The translations under genes and the position numbers were made by a program. From positions 236,992 through 276,107 of the forward strand of contig DLGF01000009.1 in NCBI GenBank assembly GCA_002482545.1: a stretch of 39,116 nt of DNA, in the 5' to 3' direction. The notes under the pieces were generated by a model. The model saw only the letters and a program-made list of their open reading frames with translations. It did not search any database and was not told where the DNA came from. This DNA is from Sporomusaceae bacterium UBA7701. Its GTDB lineage: Bacteria; Bacillota; Negativicutes; Sporomusales; UBA7701. This document shows, piece by piece, positions 8,793-16,566 of this stretch; the first letter of the stretch is position 1; each line of letters opens with the position of its first letter.

Positions 8793-8823
8793 AAGACACC
8801 TCCGGTCAAGTTTTTTCACTCAA

Positions 8824-8852
8824 ATTATATATAACCCGCCCTCCCCGAACAA
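8824..8852 (-). promoter_or_regulatory. sigma-A-type promoter of the binding-protein/two-component operon
   Basis: A perfect -10 TATAAT (8824-8829) is preceded at 17 bp by TTGTTC (8847-8852), a weak -35 consistent with an activated promoter. Transcription would start near 8817, 25 nt before the ATG. The adjacent YesN-type regulator is the obvious candidate activator. Confidence 0.55.
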
Positions 8853-8934
8853 TCCCACAATTATCCACAACTATCGCAAATAATGAACTTTCAGTTTATT
8901 TTGCCAATAGTCCGGCTATTTTCCGACAAACTCA

Positions 8935-8967
8935 AAACGGTCGAGGCGGCGACCGCTTCGACCGTTT
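8935..8967 (-). terminator. intrinsic terminator after etfA
   Basis: A 15-bp stem (8935-8949 with 8953-8967, one G-T wobble, 3-nt loop) is followed on the transcript by TTTTGAGTTTG. It lies about 54 bp beyond the etfA stop and closes the long por-to-etf gene run. Confidence 0.8.
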
Positions 8968-9020
8968 CTTATCTTGGCACATAGTTCTTCCCCGGGACCT
9001 CGCCGGGATATTCCAGTCCG

Positions 9021-10115
9021 CTACCGGTTCAGCATTTTTCCGATCTTCGCGGTCAGCAGCGGCAGGATTTCCAAGGCGTCGCCCACGATGCCGTAGTCGG
9101 CCACCTTGAAGATCGGCGCGTCGGGGTCCTTATTGATGGCGATGATGATATCCGAGGACGACATGCCGGCCAGGTGCTGCACAGCTCCGGAGATCCCGCA
9201 GGCAAAGTAGATTTTGGGGCCGACGGTCTTGCCGGTCTGCCCGACCTGGTGCACGGCCGGAATCCATCCGGCGTCCACGACCGCGCGCGAAGCGCCTACG
9301 GTCCCGCCCAGCGTGTCCGCGAGGTTCTGCAGCAGCGCAAAGGCTTCGGCTCCGCCCAGGCCGCGTCCGCCGGACACGATGACGTCGGCTTCCTCGAGGT
9401 TGCAGCCCGCCGCGCAGACCTGGACGGTCTCCAGCAATCTGGTGCGGATATCCCCGCTTTGGACTTTGCTGGCCACTCGGATAACCTGGCCGGTGCGCGC
9501 GGCGTCCGCCTCCGGCCGCTGAAAGATTCTCGGCCGGACGGTGCCCATCTGCGGCCGGTGTTCCGGGCAGAGGGCGGTCGCCAGGATGCGGCCTCCGAAC
9601 GCCGGACGCGTCCAGGCGACCAGTCCGGTTTCTTCATCAACGCCAAGTTCGATGCAGTCCGCAACCAGGCCCGTGCCCAGGCGGCAGGAAACGCGCGGCG
9701 CCAGGTCGCGGCCGTCGTTGGTCGCGCCGATCAATACCGCGGACGGGCGGCAGGCGCCGACGACATCCTCCATGGCGATGGCGTAGCCGTCGGTGCTGTA
9801 GGCGCCGTATTCCGGCCCTTCTACCACATAAACCTTGTCCGCGCCGCGGGCGATGAGCGCCGGGGCCAGGCCGGCGACATCTTCGCCGATCACCAGCGCC
9901 GCCAGTTCCTGGCCCAGGGCGTCGGCCAGCTTGCGACCCGCGCTCAGCAGCTCGTACCCGACGTTTTTGAGCTTGCCGCGATCTTGTTCGGCGTACACCA
10001 GAACCCCCCGGTACTCTGCCTTGTCTTTGCCCACGGTTTTTTCACCGGCCCCGCGCTCCGGCGCACCCGCCGCGCATTCGCCGCCGCGTTTTTCCGTGTT
10101 TACTGCCAGTGCCAT
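9021..10115 (-). CDS. etfA: electron transfer flavoprotein, alpha subunit
   Basis: The product is 364 residues. The C-terminal FAD domain is complete: SGGRGLGG near residue 248, GASRAVVDAGWI near 275, QVGQTGKTVGPKIYFACGIS near 290-310 and NKDPDAPIFKVADYGIVGD near 328-347. About 35 low-complexity residues precede the usual start of the fold (RGVLVYAEQ). The ATG at 10115 has GGAGGG 8 nt upstream, so this extension is probably real; it has no ferredoxin cysteines. EtfA pairs with EtfB as electron carrier for acyl-CoA dehydrogenase. In anaerobes, EtfAB with Bcd can bifurcate electrons from NADH to crotonyl-CoA and ferredoxin. The gene is last in the run, 14 bp after etfB. Confidence 0.96.
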   Translation of the reverse strand: MALAVNTEKRGGECAAGAPERGAGEKTVGKDKAEYRGVLVYAEQDRGKLKNVGYELLSAGRKLADALGQELAALVIGEDVAGLAPALIARGADKVYVVEGPEYGAYSTDGYAIAMEDVVGACRPSAVLIGATNDGRDLAPRVSCRLGTGLVADCIELGVDEETGLVAWTRPAFGGRILATALCPEHRPQMGTVRPRIFQRPEADAARTGQVIRVASKVQSGDIRTRLLETVQVCAAGCNLEEADVIVSGGRGLGGAEAFALLQNLADTLGGTVGASRAVVDAGWIPAVHQVGQTGKTVGPKIYFACGISGAVQHLAGMSSSDIIIAINKDPDAPIFKVADYGIVGDALEILPLLTAKIGKMLNR

Positions 10116-10129
10116 GTCGGCTTCCCTCC

Positions 10130-10915
10130 TTAAATGACCTTCCGGTCGCTCAGCTTTCGCAGCAGCGCATCCACCGCCTCCGCGGCGGATTCCGCCTGGA
10201 TGACCTCGCCCTGGGCGCGCGGCGGCGGCGCGGATATTTTCCGCACCCGGACCGGCGATCCGCCGAGGCCCGGCTTTCGAACGCAGGCTTGCAGCTCGGC
10301 GGCCGCCATCACGGCGATTTCCTTCCGGTTGGCCTTCATGGTGTCCCTTACGGTCGGATAGCGGGGAACGTTGATGCCCTTCCCCACCGTGACCAAGAGC
10401 GGCATGCCGCTTTCGACGACGTCGTACCCTTCTTCCGTCTCGCGTTCGACGCGCGCGGCCGTTCCGTCGAGCTCAATCTTTTGGACGCAGGTGACCTGGG
10501 GAATGCCGAGACATTCGGCGATTCCCGGTCCCACCTGGGCGGTGTCGCCGTCAATGGCCTGCCTGCCGCAGATAATAAGGTCATACCGCTCCAAGGCCCG
10601 GATGGCGGCAGCCAGGGCGCGGCTTGTCGCCAGAGCATCGGCGCCCGCGAGGGCCCGGTCGCTGACAAGAACGGCTTCATCAGCCCCCATGGCGATGCAT
10701 TCCTTCAAGGCGTTTTTCGCCTGAGGCGGCCCCATCGTGACCACGGTAACCTTGCCGCCGGTTTTTTCCCTCAGTTGCAACGCCGCTTCGACCGCATTCT
10801 TGTCGAAGGGATTGACGATACCCGGCACGCCTTCGCGGATCAGGGTATTCGTCCCGGAATCAAATCTTATCTCGGTTGTATCCGGGACCTGCTTGACGCA
10901 GACCACAATTTCCAT
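10130..10915 (-). CDS. etfB: electron transfer flavoprotein, beta subunit
   Basis: The product is 261 residues and starts MEIVVCVKQVPDTTEIRFD, the standard EtfB opening. It continues with NPFDKNAVEAALQLRE, TMGPPQAKNALKECIAMGAD and CGRQAIDGDTAQVGPGIAE, all characteristic nucleotide-binding segments. AGGGAGG-type sequence precedes the ATG. It lies directly upstream of etfA, in the order bcd-etfB-etfA common in clostridial butyryl-CoA operons. Whether this EtfB is of the bifurcating type cannot be settled by eye. A GlcD-like dehydrogenase in the same run could be a second partner, as in the lactate dehydrogenase-Etf complex of Acetobacterium. Confidence 0.96.
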   Translation of the reverse strand: MEIVVCVKQVPDTTEIRFDSGTNTLIREGVPGIVNPFDKNAVEAALQLREKTGGKVTVVTMGPPQAKNALKECIAMGADEAVLVSDRALAGADALATSRALAAAIRALERYDLIICGRQAIDGDTAQVGPGIAECLGIPQVTCVQKIELDGTAARVERETEEGYDVVESGMPLLVTVGKGINVPRYPTVRDTMKANRKEIAVMAAAELQACVRKPGLGGSPVRVRKISAPPPRAQGEVIQAESAAEAVDALLRKLSDRKVI

Positions 10916-10968
10916 AAAAAACCCTCCTTGCCGTAAGTCTCAGACCCTTCTCCGCAGCCCGCTTCGCC

Positions 10969-11027
10969 CCGAGGAGCTCCTCGGCCCGGAACCGAAAGAG
11001 GCGGGGACCGGAGCCCTCGCCTCTTTC
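10969..11027 (-). promoter_or_regulatory. structured spacer between bcd and etfB
   Basis: The 140-bp spacer holds two strong elements. One is a perfect 16-bp palindrome CCGAGGAGCTCCTCGG at 10969-10984. The other is a 13-bp stem with one G-T wobble (10994-11006 with 11015-11027, 8-nt loop). Neither is followed by a T-run on the transcript, so mRNA processing or stability is likelier than termination. Confidence 0.5.
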
Positions 11028-11055
11028 TTACGCAAACCACCTCGGGCCGGGCGCG

Positions 11056-12198
11056 CTAACGCAGGATATTGCCGGCTATGACCATGCGCTGGGCCTGGTT
11101 GGTGCCTTCGTAAATCTGCGTGATCTTGACGTCCCGCATCAGGCGTTCCACCGGATACTCCCGGCTGTAGCCGTAGCCGCCGAAAATCTGAACGGCGTCG
11201 GTGGTGACCCGCATGGCGATGTCGGACGCGAACATCTTGGCCATGGCGGCTTCCTTGCTGTAAGGGAGGTCGTGGGACTTGTGAAAGGCGGCGCGCAGGG
11301 TCAGAAGGCGCGCGGCCTCCACCTGGGTCGCCATGTCGGCCAGCATGAAGCTGACGGCCTGCTGGCTGGCGATGGGCTTGCCGAACTGGACGCGCTCTTT
11401 GGCGTAACGGACGGCATAGTCCAGGGCGGCCTGGGCGATGCCCACCGCCTGGGCGGCCACGCCGATGCGGCCGCCGTCCAGGGTGCTCATGGCGATCTTG
11501 AAGCCCTGCCCTTCTTTCCCCAGGAGGTTGGCCGCGGGAACGCGGCAGTTCTCAAAAATCAGCTCGCGCTGCACCGACGAGCGGATACCCATTTTGACCT
11601 CTTTTTTGCCGAAGGAAAACCCGGGGGTGCCTTTTTCGACGATGAAGGCGCTCATGCCCTTGAACGGGCCGGCGGCTTTGTCGGTGAGGGCGAAAATGAC
11701 TTCGATTTCCGCCTCGCCGCCGTTGGTGTTGAATACCTTGGTGCCGTTCAGCACATAGGTGTCGCCGTCTTTCACCGCCGAAGCCGCCGCGCCGCCCACG
11801 TCCGTGCCGGCGTTCGGCTCCGTCAGGCCGAAGGCGCCGAGCTTGCTCCCTTCGGCCAGCGGCGTAAGGAATTTCTTTTTCTGCTCTTCGCTGCCATACT
11901 TGTAAATCGGCCAGGAGCAAAGCGAGGTGTGCACCGAAACGCCTATCCCGGTCGACGCGCAGGCCTTGGAAATCTCCTCGACCGCGATGGCGTAGGCGAC
12001 GAAATCCATGCCCGCGCCGCCGTATTCCTCGGGATAGGGCAGTCCGAGAAAGCCCATGCTGCCCATCTCGGCGAAAAGCTCCCGGGGGAAAAGCTCCTTT
12101 TCGTCCCGTTCGGCGGCGGACGGAGCAATTTTGGCGGCGGCAAAATCGCGCACCAGTTTCCGGATATCTTCCTGCTCCGGAGTCAACGTAAAATTCAT
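11056..12198 (-). CDS. bcd: short-chain acyl-CoA dehydrogenase (butyryl-CoA dehydrogenase)
   Basis: The product is 380 residues, normal for the family. It starts MNFTLTPEQEDIRKLVRDFA and has the FAD/substrate segments GAFGLTEPNAGTDVGG and YVLNGTKVFNTNGG. The C-terminal segment KITQIYEGTNQAQRMVIAGN supplies the catalytic glutamate (E364) at the short-chain/butyryl-CoA position. AAAGGAGG lies just before the ATG. With EtfAB it reduces crotonyl-CoA to butyryl-CoA, or runs in reverse for oxidation. It follows crt by 12 bp and precedes etfB across a structured 140-bp spacer. Chain-length preference is inferred from its neighbours. Confidence 0.94.
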   Translation of the reverse strand: MNFTLTPEQEDIRKLVRDFAAAKIAPSAAERDEKELFPRELFAEMGSMGFLGLPYPEEYGGAGMDFVAYAIAVEEISKACASTGIGVSVHTSLCSWPIYKYGSEEQKKKFLTPLAEGSKLGAFGLTEPNAGTDVGGAAASAVKDGDTYVLNGTKVFNTNGGEAEIEVIFALTDKAAGPFKGMSAFIVEKGTPGFSFGKKEVKMGIRSSVQRELIFENCRVPAANLLGKEGQGFKIAMSTLDGGRIGVAAQAVGIAQAALDYAVRYAKERVQFGKPIASQQAVSFMLADMATQVEAARLLTLRAAFHKSHDLPYSKEAAMAKMFASDIAMRVTTDAVQIFGGYGYSREYPVERLMRDVKITQIYEGTNQAQRMVIAGNILR

Positions 12199-12210
12199 TT
12201 TGGTCCTCCT

Positions 12211-12996
12211 TTACTTTCCCTGAAATGCGGCCGCCCGCTTCGCCAAAAAGGCGCTCATGCCTTCCACCCGGTCGGCGGTGGAAAAGGCCGTGGTATAAGC
12301 CTCGGCCTCATAGGCGACCCCCGAGGCCAGATCGACGTCCAGCCCGCGGTTGATCGCCCGCTTCGCCATCCGGACCGCTACCGGCGCCTTGCCGGCGATG
12401 GTTCCGGCCACCTCCCGGCAAACCTCCAGCAATTCCCCGGCCTTTACGACCCGGTCCGCGAGCCCCAGTTCGAAGGCGGCGGCCGCCGGAATCATTTCTC
12501 CGGTCAGGATATAGTACTTCGCCCGGCCCCGGCCGATCAGCCTGGGCAGCCGCTGGGTGCCGCCGAAGCCGGGAATGATGCCGAGGTTGACCTCCGGCTG
12601 GCCGAACTTCGCGTTCTCCGCGGCGATCCGGATGTCGCAGGCCATGGCCAGCTCGCAGCCGCCGCCGAGGGCGAAGCCGTTGACCGCCGCAATCACCGGT
12701 TTCTCTATATTTTCAATAATCTGGAAGACCTCCTGCCCCAGCATGGTCATCCGGCGGCCTTCCAGGGTCGTCAGCTCCCGCATCTGGGCGATATCGGCCC
12801 CGGCCACGAAAGCCTTCTCCCCGGCGCCGGTGATGATCAGCACCGCGGCTTCCACGGCGGCCTCCGCCGCCAGCACCGCCTCTTTCAGCTCGTTCAGCAT
12901 GGCGGTATTGAGGGCGTTCAGCGCCTTCGGCCGGTTCAGCGTTATGGTGGCGATGCCGTCGGCGATTTCCATCAGCACATTTTCTCCCCAAGCCAT
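12211..12996 (-). CDS. crt: enoyl-CoA hydratase / 3-hydroxybutyryl-CoA dehydratase (crotonase)
   Basis: The product is 261 residues. The crotonase oxyanion-hole segment is FALGGGCELAMACD with catalytic E115. The second catalytic glutamate is E135 in GQPEVNLGIIPGFGGTQRL. The early ADIAQMRE segment (about 68-75) is also standard. I use the ATG at 12996 (MAWGENVLM), six bases after GGGGTG; a GTG three codons earlier is possible. It interconverts crotonyl-CoA and 3-hydroxybutyryl-CoA and lies between hbd (gap 15 bp) and bcd (gap 12 bp). Crotonyl-CoA is also the product of the abfD enzyme encoded upstream, so crt lets that pool be hydrated toward acetoacetyl-CoA. Confidence 0.94.
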   Translation of the reverse strand: MAWGENVLMEIADGIATITLNRPKALNALNTAMLNELKEAVLAAEAAVEAAVLIITGAGEKAFVAGADIAQMRELTTLEGRRMTMLGQEVFQIIENIEKPVIAAVNGFALGGGCELAMACDIRIAAENAKFGQPEVNLGIIPGFGGTQRLPRLIGRGRAKYYILTGEMIPAAAAFELGLADRVVKAGELLEVCREVAGTIAGKAPVAVRMAKRAINRGLDVDLASGVAYEAEAYTTAFSTADRVEGMSAFLAKRAAAFQGK

Positions 12997-13011
12997 CTGT
13001 CTCACCCCTTG

Positions 13012-13860
13012 TCAATACGTATAGAAGCCCCGGCCGGTTTTGCGGCCCAGGTGCCCGGCCCTCACCATCTTCCGCAGCAAGGGCGCCGGCCGGTATTTGG
13101 GGTCGCCGTACTCGCGGTAAAGCACCTCCATAACCGCCAGCAGCACATCCAGGCCGATCAGGTCGGTGAGCGCCAGCGGCCCCATCGGATGATTGCAGCC
13201 GTTGATCATGCCCTTGTCGATATCCTCGACCGACGCCACTCCTTCATCCAGCATGAAGATGGCTTCGTTGAGCATCGGGTCGAGAATGCGGTTGACGACA
13301 AACCCCGGGCTGTCCTTGGAAACGATCGCGACCTTGCCCAGCTTTGCGCCTGCGGCCTGCGCCGCCTGCAGCGTCGCTTCGGCGGTCGCCAGGCCGCGGG
13401 TTATCTCCAGCAGCTTCATGACCGGCACCGGATTGAAGAAGTGCATGCCGATGACCTGTTCCGGCCGCTTCGTACTTGCCGCGATCTCGGTGATCGATAT
13501 CGACGACGTGTTGCTGGCCATGACGACGCCGGGTTTGCCGATCCGGTCCAGTTCGGAAAATAGTTTCTTCTTCAGGCTGACGTCTTCGAAGACGGCCTCA
13601 ATGATCAGGTCCGCCTCGGCGGCGGCGGCCAGGTCGGTCGTTTTATCCAGCCGGCCGAGGCATTCTTCCGTTTGCCGCTTCTCCGCCCTGCCTTTTTCGA
13701 CCAGGCGGGCGAAGTTTTTTTCGATGGTTTTGGCCCCGCGGACGACCATCTCTTCCGTCGTATCGTGCAGCGTCACCCGGCAGCCGGCCTGGAGGGCCGC
13801 CTGCGCGATGCCCGAGCCCATCTGGCCCGCGCCCACGATGAATATGCGGTCGATGCTCAT
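13012..13860 (-). CDS. hbd: 3-hydroxybutyryl-CoA dehydrogenase
   Basis: The product is 282 residues, the classic single-domain-pair length. The Rossmann motif is GAGQMGSG at residues 10-17. The catalytic segments are SNTSSISITEIA, IGMHFFNPVPVMKLLEI (catalytic His) and SPGFVVNRILDPMLNEA. The C-terminal domain includes NHPMGPLALTDLIGLD. The ATG at 13860 has GGGGGA 8 nt upstream; a frame extending 22 codons further overlaps the thiolase gene and has no family sequence. It oxidises 3-hydroxybutyryl-CoA to acetoacetyl-CoA or runs in the reductive direction. It sits between the thiolase (14 bp) and crt. Confidence 0.96.
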   Translation of the reverse strand: MSIDRIFIVGAGQMGSGIAQAALQAGCRVTLHDTTEEMVVRGAKTIEKNFARLVEKGRAEKRQTEECLGRLDKTTDLAAAAEADLIIEAVFEDVSLKKKLFSELDRIGKPGVVMASNTSSISITEIAASTKRPEQVIGMHFFNPVPVMKLLEITRGLATAEATLQAAQAAGAKLGKVAIVSKDSPGFVVNRILDPMLNEAIFMLDEGVASVEDIDKGMINGCNHPMGPLALTDLIGLDVLLAVMEVLYREYGDPKYRPAPLLRKMVRAGHLGRKTGRGFYTY

Positions 13861-13874
13861 GCCGATATCCCCCT

Positions 13875-15062
13875 TTATTCGCAACGTTCCACAAGGGTCG
13901 CTATTCCCTGGCCGCCGCCGATGCACAGGCTGATTACCCCGTACCGGGCCGACCGGCGCCGCAGCTCGTTCATCAGCGTGACCAGCAGGCGGGCTCCGGT
14001 GCAGCCCACCGGATGCCCGAGAGCCACCGCGCCGCCGTTTACATTCACCTTGGCCGCGTCCAGGCCCAGTTCCTTGACGCAGGCCGCGGCCTGGGCGGCG
14101 AACGCTTCGTTGAGCTCAAACAGGTCGATCTCCTCGCGCCTGAGGTTGGCTTTGGCCAGCAGTTTGCCCACCGCCGGCACCGGGCCGTAGCCCATGATGG
14201 ACGGGTCCACGCCGGCCGACGCGAAAGCCCGGAAGGCGACCAGCGGTTTGAGGCCCAGTTCCTCGGCCTTGTCTTTCGCCATGATCACCACCGCCGCCGC
14301 GCCGTCGTTGATGCCCGAGGCATTGCCGGCGGTAACCGTGCCGCCTTCCTTGAAGGCCGGCTTCATTTTGGCCAGCGCCTCCAGGGTCAGATTGTCCCGG
14401 ATGGTTTCGTCCTCGGCAAACAGAACGGTCTCTTTGCGTTTTTTGATTTCGACCGGCACGATCTCGTCGGCGAACTTGCCCTCCCGTCTGGCCCTGGCCG
14501 CCTTTTGGTGGCTCTGAAGGGCGAATTCGTCCTGCAGCTCGCGGCTGATGCCGCACCTCGCGGCGACATTCTCGGCGGTCATTCCCATGTGATAGTTCAT
14601 GAAAGGGTCGACAAGCCCGTCGTACATCATGGAGTCCAGCAGCTCGCCGCCGCCCATGCGGGCGCCGAAGCGGTGCTTGTGGATCATATAGGGGATCCGG
14701 CTCATGGTTTCGCAGCCGCCGGCGACAATGATATCGGCTTCGCCCAGCATGACCATCTGGGCCGCCAGGTTGACCGCCTTGAGGCCGGTGCCGCAATTCT
14801 TGTTGGGAGTCCAGGCCGGCACTTCGACCGGCAGGCCGGCGTAAATCGCCGCCTGGCGGGCCGAGTTAGCCTTGATCCCCGCCTGGAAGTGGGTGCCGAC
14901 AATGACTTCGTCGACCTGTTCCCCGGCAATGCCGGCCCGCCGGAGGGCTTCCTTGACCACCAGCGCCCCCAGCTCGGGAGCGTCGATTTCGCTGAGGGCC
15001 CCGCCGAAGACGCCGGTCGGCGTCCGTGCGCCGCTCACGACCACTGCTTCGCGAATATCCAT
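13875..15062 (-). CDS. thlA: acetyl-CoA acetyltransferase (thiolase)
   Basis: The product is 395 residues. The nucleophile is C90 in TPNKNCGTGLKAVNLA. The other catalytic residues are H350 in ALGHPVGCTGARL and C380 in SLCIGGGQG. The NEAFAAQ segment is conserved. The nucleophile context is NCGTG where most biosynthetic thiolases have VCASG; this is a minor departure. The ATG at 15062 has AGGAG 8 nt upstream and is preferred to one three codons earlier that overlaps the ribosome site. That AGGAG spans the abfD stop, so the two genes are tightly coupled. It condenses two acetyl-CoA or cleaves acetoacetyl-CoA. Confidence 0.94.
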   Translation of the reverse strand: MDIREAVVVSGARTPTGVFGGALSEIDAPELGALVVKEALRRAGIAGEQVDEVIVGTHFQAGIKANSARQAAIYAGLPVEVPAWTPNKNCGTGLKAVNLAAQMVMLGEADIIVAGGCETMSRIPYMIHKHRFGARMGGGELLDSMMYDGLVDPFMNYHMGMTAENVAARCGISRELQDEFALQSHQKAARARREGKFADEIVPVEIKKRKETVLFAEDETIRDNLTLEALAKMKPAFKEGGTVTAGNASGINDGAAAVVIMAKDKAEELGLKPLVAFRAFASAGVDPSIMGYGPVPAVGKLLAKANLRREEIDLFELNEAFAAQAAACVKELGLDAAKVNVNGGAVALGHPVGCTGARLLVTLMNELRRRSARYGVISLCIGGGQGIATLVERCE

Positions 15063-15073
15063 ACCATTCACTC

Positions 15074-16510
15074 CTACTGTTCGATCTTGGCCAGCTTGCG
15101 CGCCAGTTTTTTCTTGTGCTCCAGATTGGTTTCCCGGTACAGCATGACCCGCATGGCCTGCGGCGAACCCGCCCCGTGCATCGACTCGGCCAGCGCCGTG
15201 CCGCCGGTCATGTTCTCCAGCAGCCGGGCCATCCGGATCCGGTGCTCGGTGGGTATTCTAGGATTGGCGGCAAAATATTTCTCGATATACGGCCTAGTCT
15301 CCGGCGCCTTGTAGTCGGCCTCGTAGGGCAGGGTGGCGATGAAACCGCCCGCGATATCGTGGGCCAGCCGGGATATTTCGTACATGAAACGGGTGCAGTT
15401 GAGCTTGACCGTATTGGCCAGCAGGGTATCGACGTAATAGCTGCCGGCCTCGGTTTTATGCCCCTCGGCCGAACAGGCGATCGAGCAGTTGTACATCGTC
15501 TCGGCCAGGTGGATCATTTCGATGAGTTTGTCTTTGATATGCGAGACGTTGGGAACGCCGTTGTATTCGGCCATCGCCGCCGTGGCGCCGATGATGACGT
15601 CGGCCACGCCGACCTTGCAGCCGCCGTAGTTCTGCCGGTGATAGGCGGCGAAGGTCTCCACGTATTCCTGGGCGTATTGGTACTCGCCGCACATGAAGAC
15701 CCGCTCCCAGGGCACGAACACATCATTGAGCACCGTCAGCGTCTCGCCGCCGACAATGGCGTACTCGGCGTTTCCCGTGTCGATGTCCCCCTGCAGCCTG
15801 CGCCCGTCATTGGTCTGGCGGCCGAAGATGTGGACGACCCCCGGGGCGTCCACCGGGATGGCGCAGGCCACGGCGTAGTCCTTGTCCTCCGGCCCCAGGT
15901 TGGTGGTCGGCAGGATGAGCATTTCGTGGGAATTAACCATGCCGGTCTGGTGGGCCTTGGCGCCGCGGACCACGATGCCGTCGTCCCGCCGCTCGACGAT
16001 GTGGACAAAGAGGTCGGGGTCGGCCTGCTGGCCGGGCTTCTTGCTCCGGTCCCCCTTGACGTCGGTCATTGAGCCGGCGATCATCAAATCCTGTTCCTGA
16101 ACCTCTTGCATATACTTGACGAACCGCTCGTGATAGCTCGTCCCGCACTCCTTATCGACCTTATGGGTGACGATATAGGTGGCGTTCAGGGCGTCGAGGC
16201 CGACGCAGCGCTGAAAGCAGGTACCGGTCTTCTGGCCGATCATCCGGAGCATCTTGACTTTTTTCACCAGATCGTCGGTGCTCTGATGCAGATGGGTGAA
16301 ACGGTTGATTTCCCTGCCGGTCAGGCTGGATGTGGCCACAACCAGGTCGTTGTATTCCGGGTCGTGGGCCAGTTCGTAGGTCATCGCCGCCGAATTGACA
16401 TGCGGACGCGTCATCGGATCGTCCACGACACTTTCGATTTTCCTGCCGTTGCAGTAGATGACCGGCTTGAGCTTGCGCAGACTCGCCAGATACTGTTCTT
16501 TATTCATCAT
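15074..16510 (-). CDS. abfD: 4-hydroxybutyryl-CoA dehydratase
   Basis: The product is 478 residues, in the HpaB/AbfD flavin-dependent family. It matches the [4Fe-4S]-FAD dehydratase of Clostridium aminobutyricum at the known functional residues, offset by one. The cluster ligands are C98 and C102 in GTCFQRCVG, and H291 and C298 in AYHRQNYGGCK. Q100, T189, E256, Y295 and K299 also match, as does the later ESMHGA segment (E442). Numbering of the reference enzyme is from memory. It dehydrates 4-hydroxybutyryl-CoA to crotonyl-CoA and can also isomerise vinylacetyl-CoA. GGAGGTG lies 7 nt before the ATG; the reading frame is open for 125 codons further upstream but without family sequence. No 4-hydroxybutyrate CoA-transferase or dehydrogenase gene is adjacent. 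Confidence 0.93.
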   Translation of the reverse strand: MMNKEQYLASLRKLKPVIYCNGRKIESVVDDPMTRPHVNSAAMTYELAHDPEYNDLVVATSSLTGREINRFTHLHQSTDDLVKKVKMLRMIGQKTGTCFQRCVGLDALNATYIVTHKVDKECGTSYHERFVKYMQEVQEQDLMIAGSMTDVKGDRSKKPGQQADPDLFVHIVERRDDGIVVRGAKAHQTGMVNSHEMLILPTTNLGPEDKDYAVACAIPVDAPGVVHIFGRQTNDGRRLQGDIDTGNAEYAIVGGETLTVLNDVFVPWERVFMCGEYQYAQEYVETFAAYHRQNYGGCKVGVADVIIGATAAMAEYNGVPNVSHIKDKLIEMIHLAETMYNCSIACSAEGHKTEAGSYYVDTLLANTVKLNCTRFMYEISRLAHDIAGGFIATLPYEADYKAPETRPYIEKYFAANPRIPTEHRIRMARLLENMTGGTALAESMHGAGSPQAMRVMLYRETNLEHKKKLARKLAKIEQ

Positions 16511-16566
16511 GGAAAAGCACCTCCATTCGTTTGCCGGGCAATCCGCCGGGCAAGCCCGGCCGGAAG

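Noticed and set aside
11272..13563. Very long open reading frame on the plus strand (763 codons), and many similar plus-strand frames (for example 2829-4280, 6481-7707, 14013-15314, 19118-20968).
   Set aside because: They lie exactly antisense to genes with clear family motifs in GC-rich DNA, have no recognisable domains and no consistent ribosome sites. They are mirror images of codon bias.
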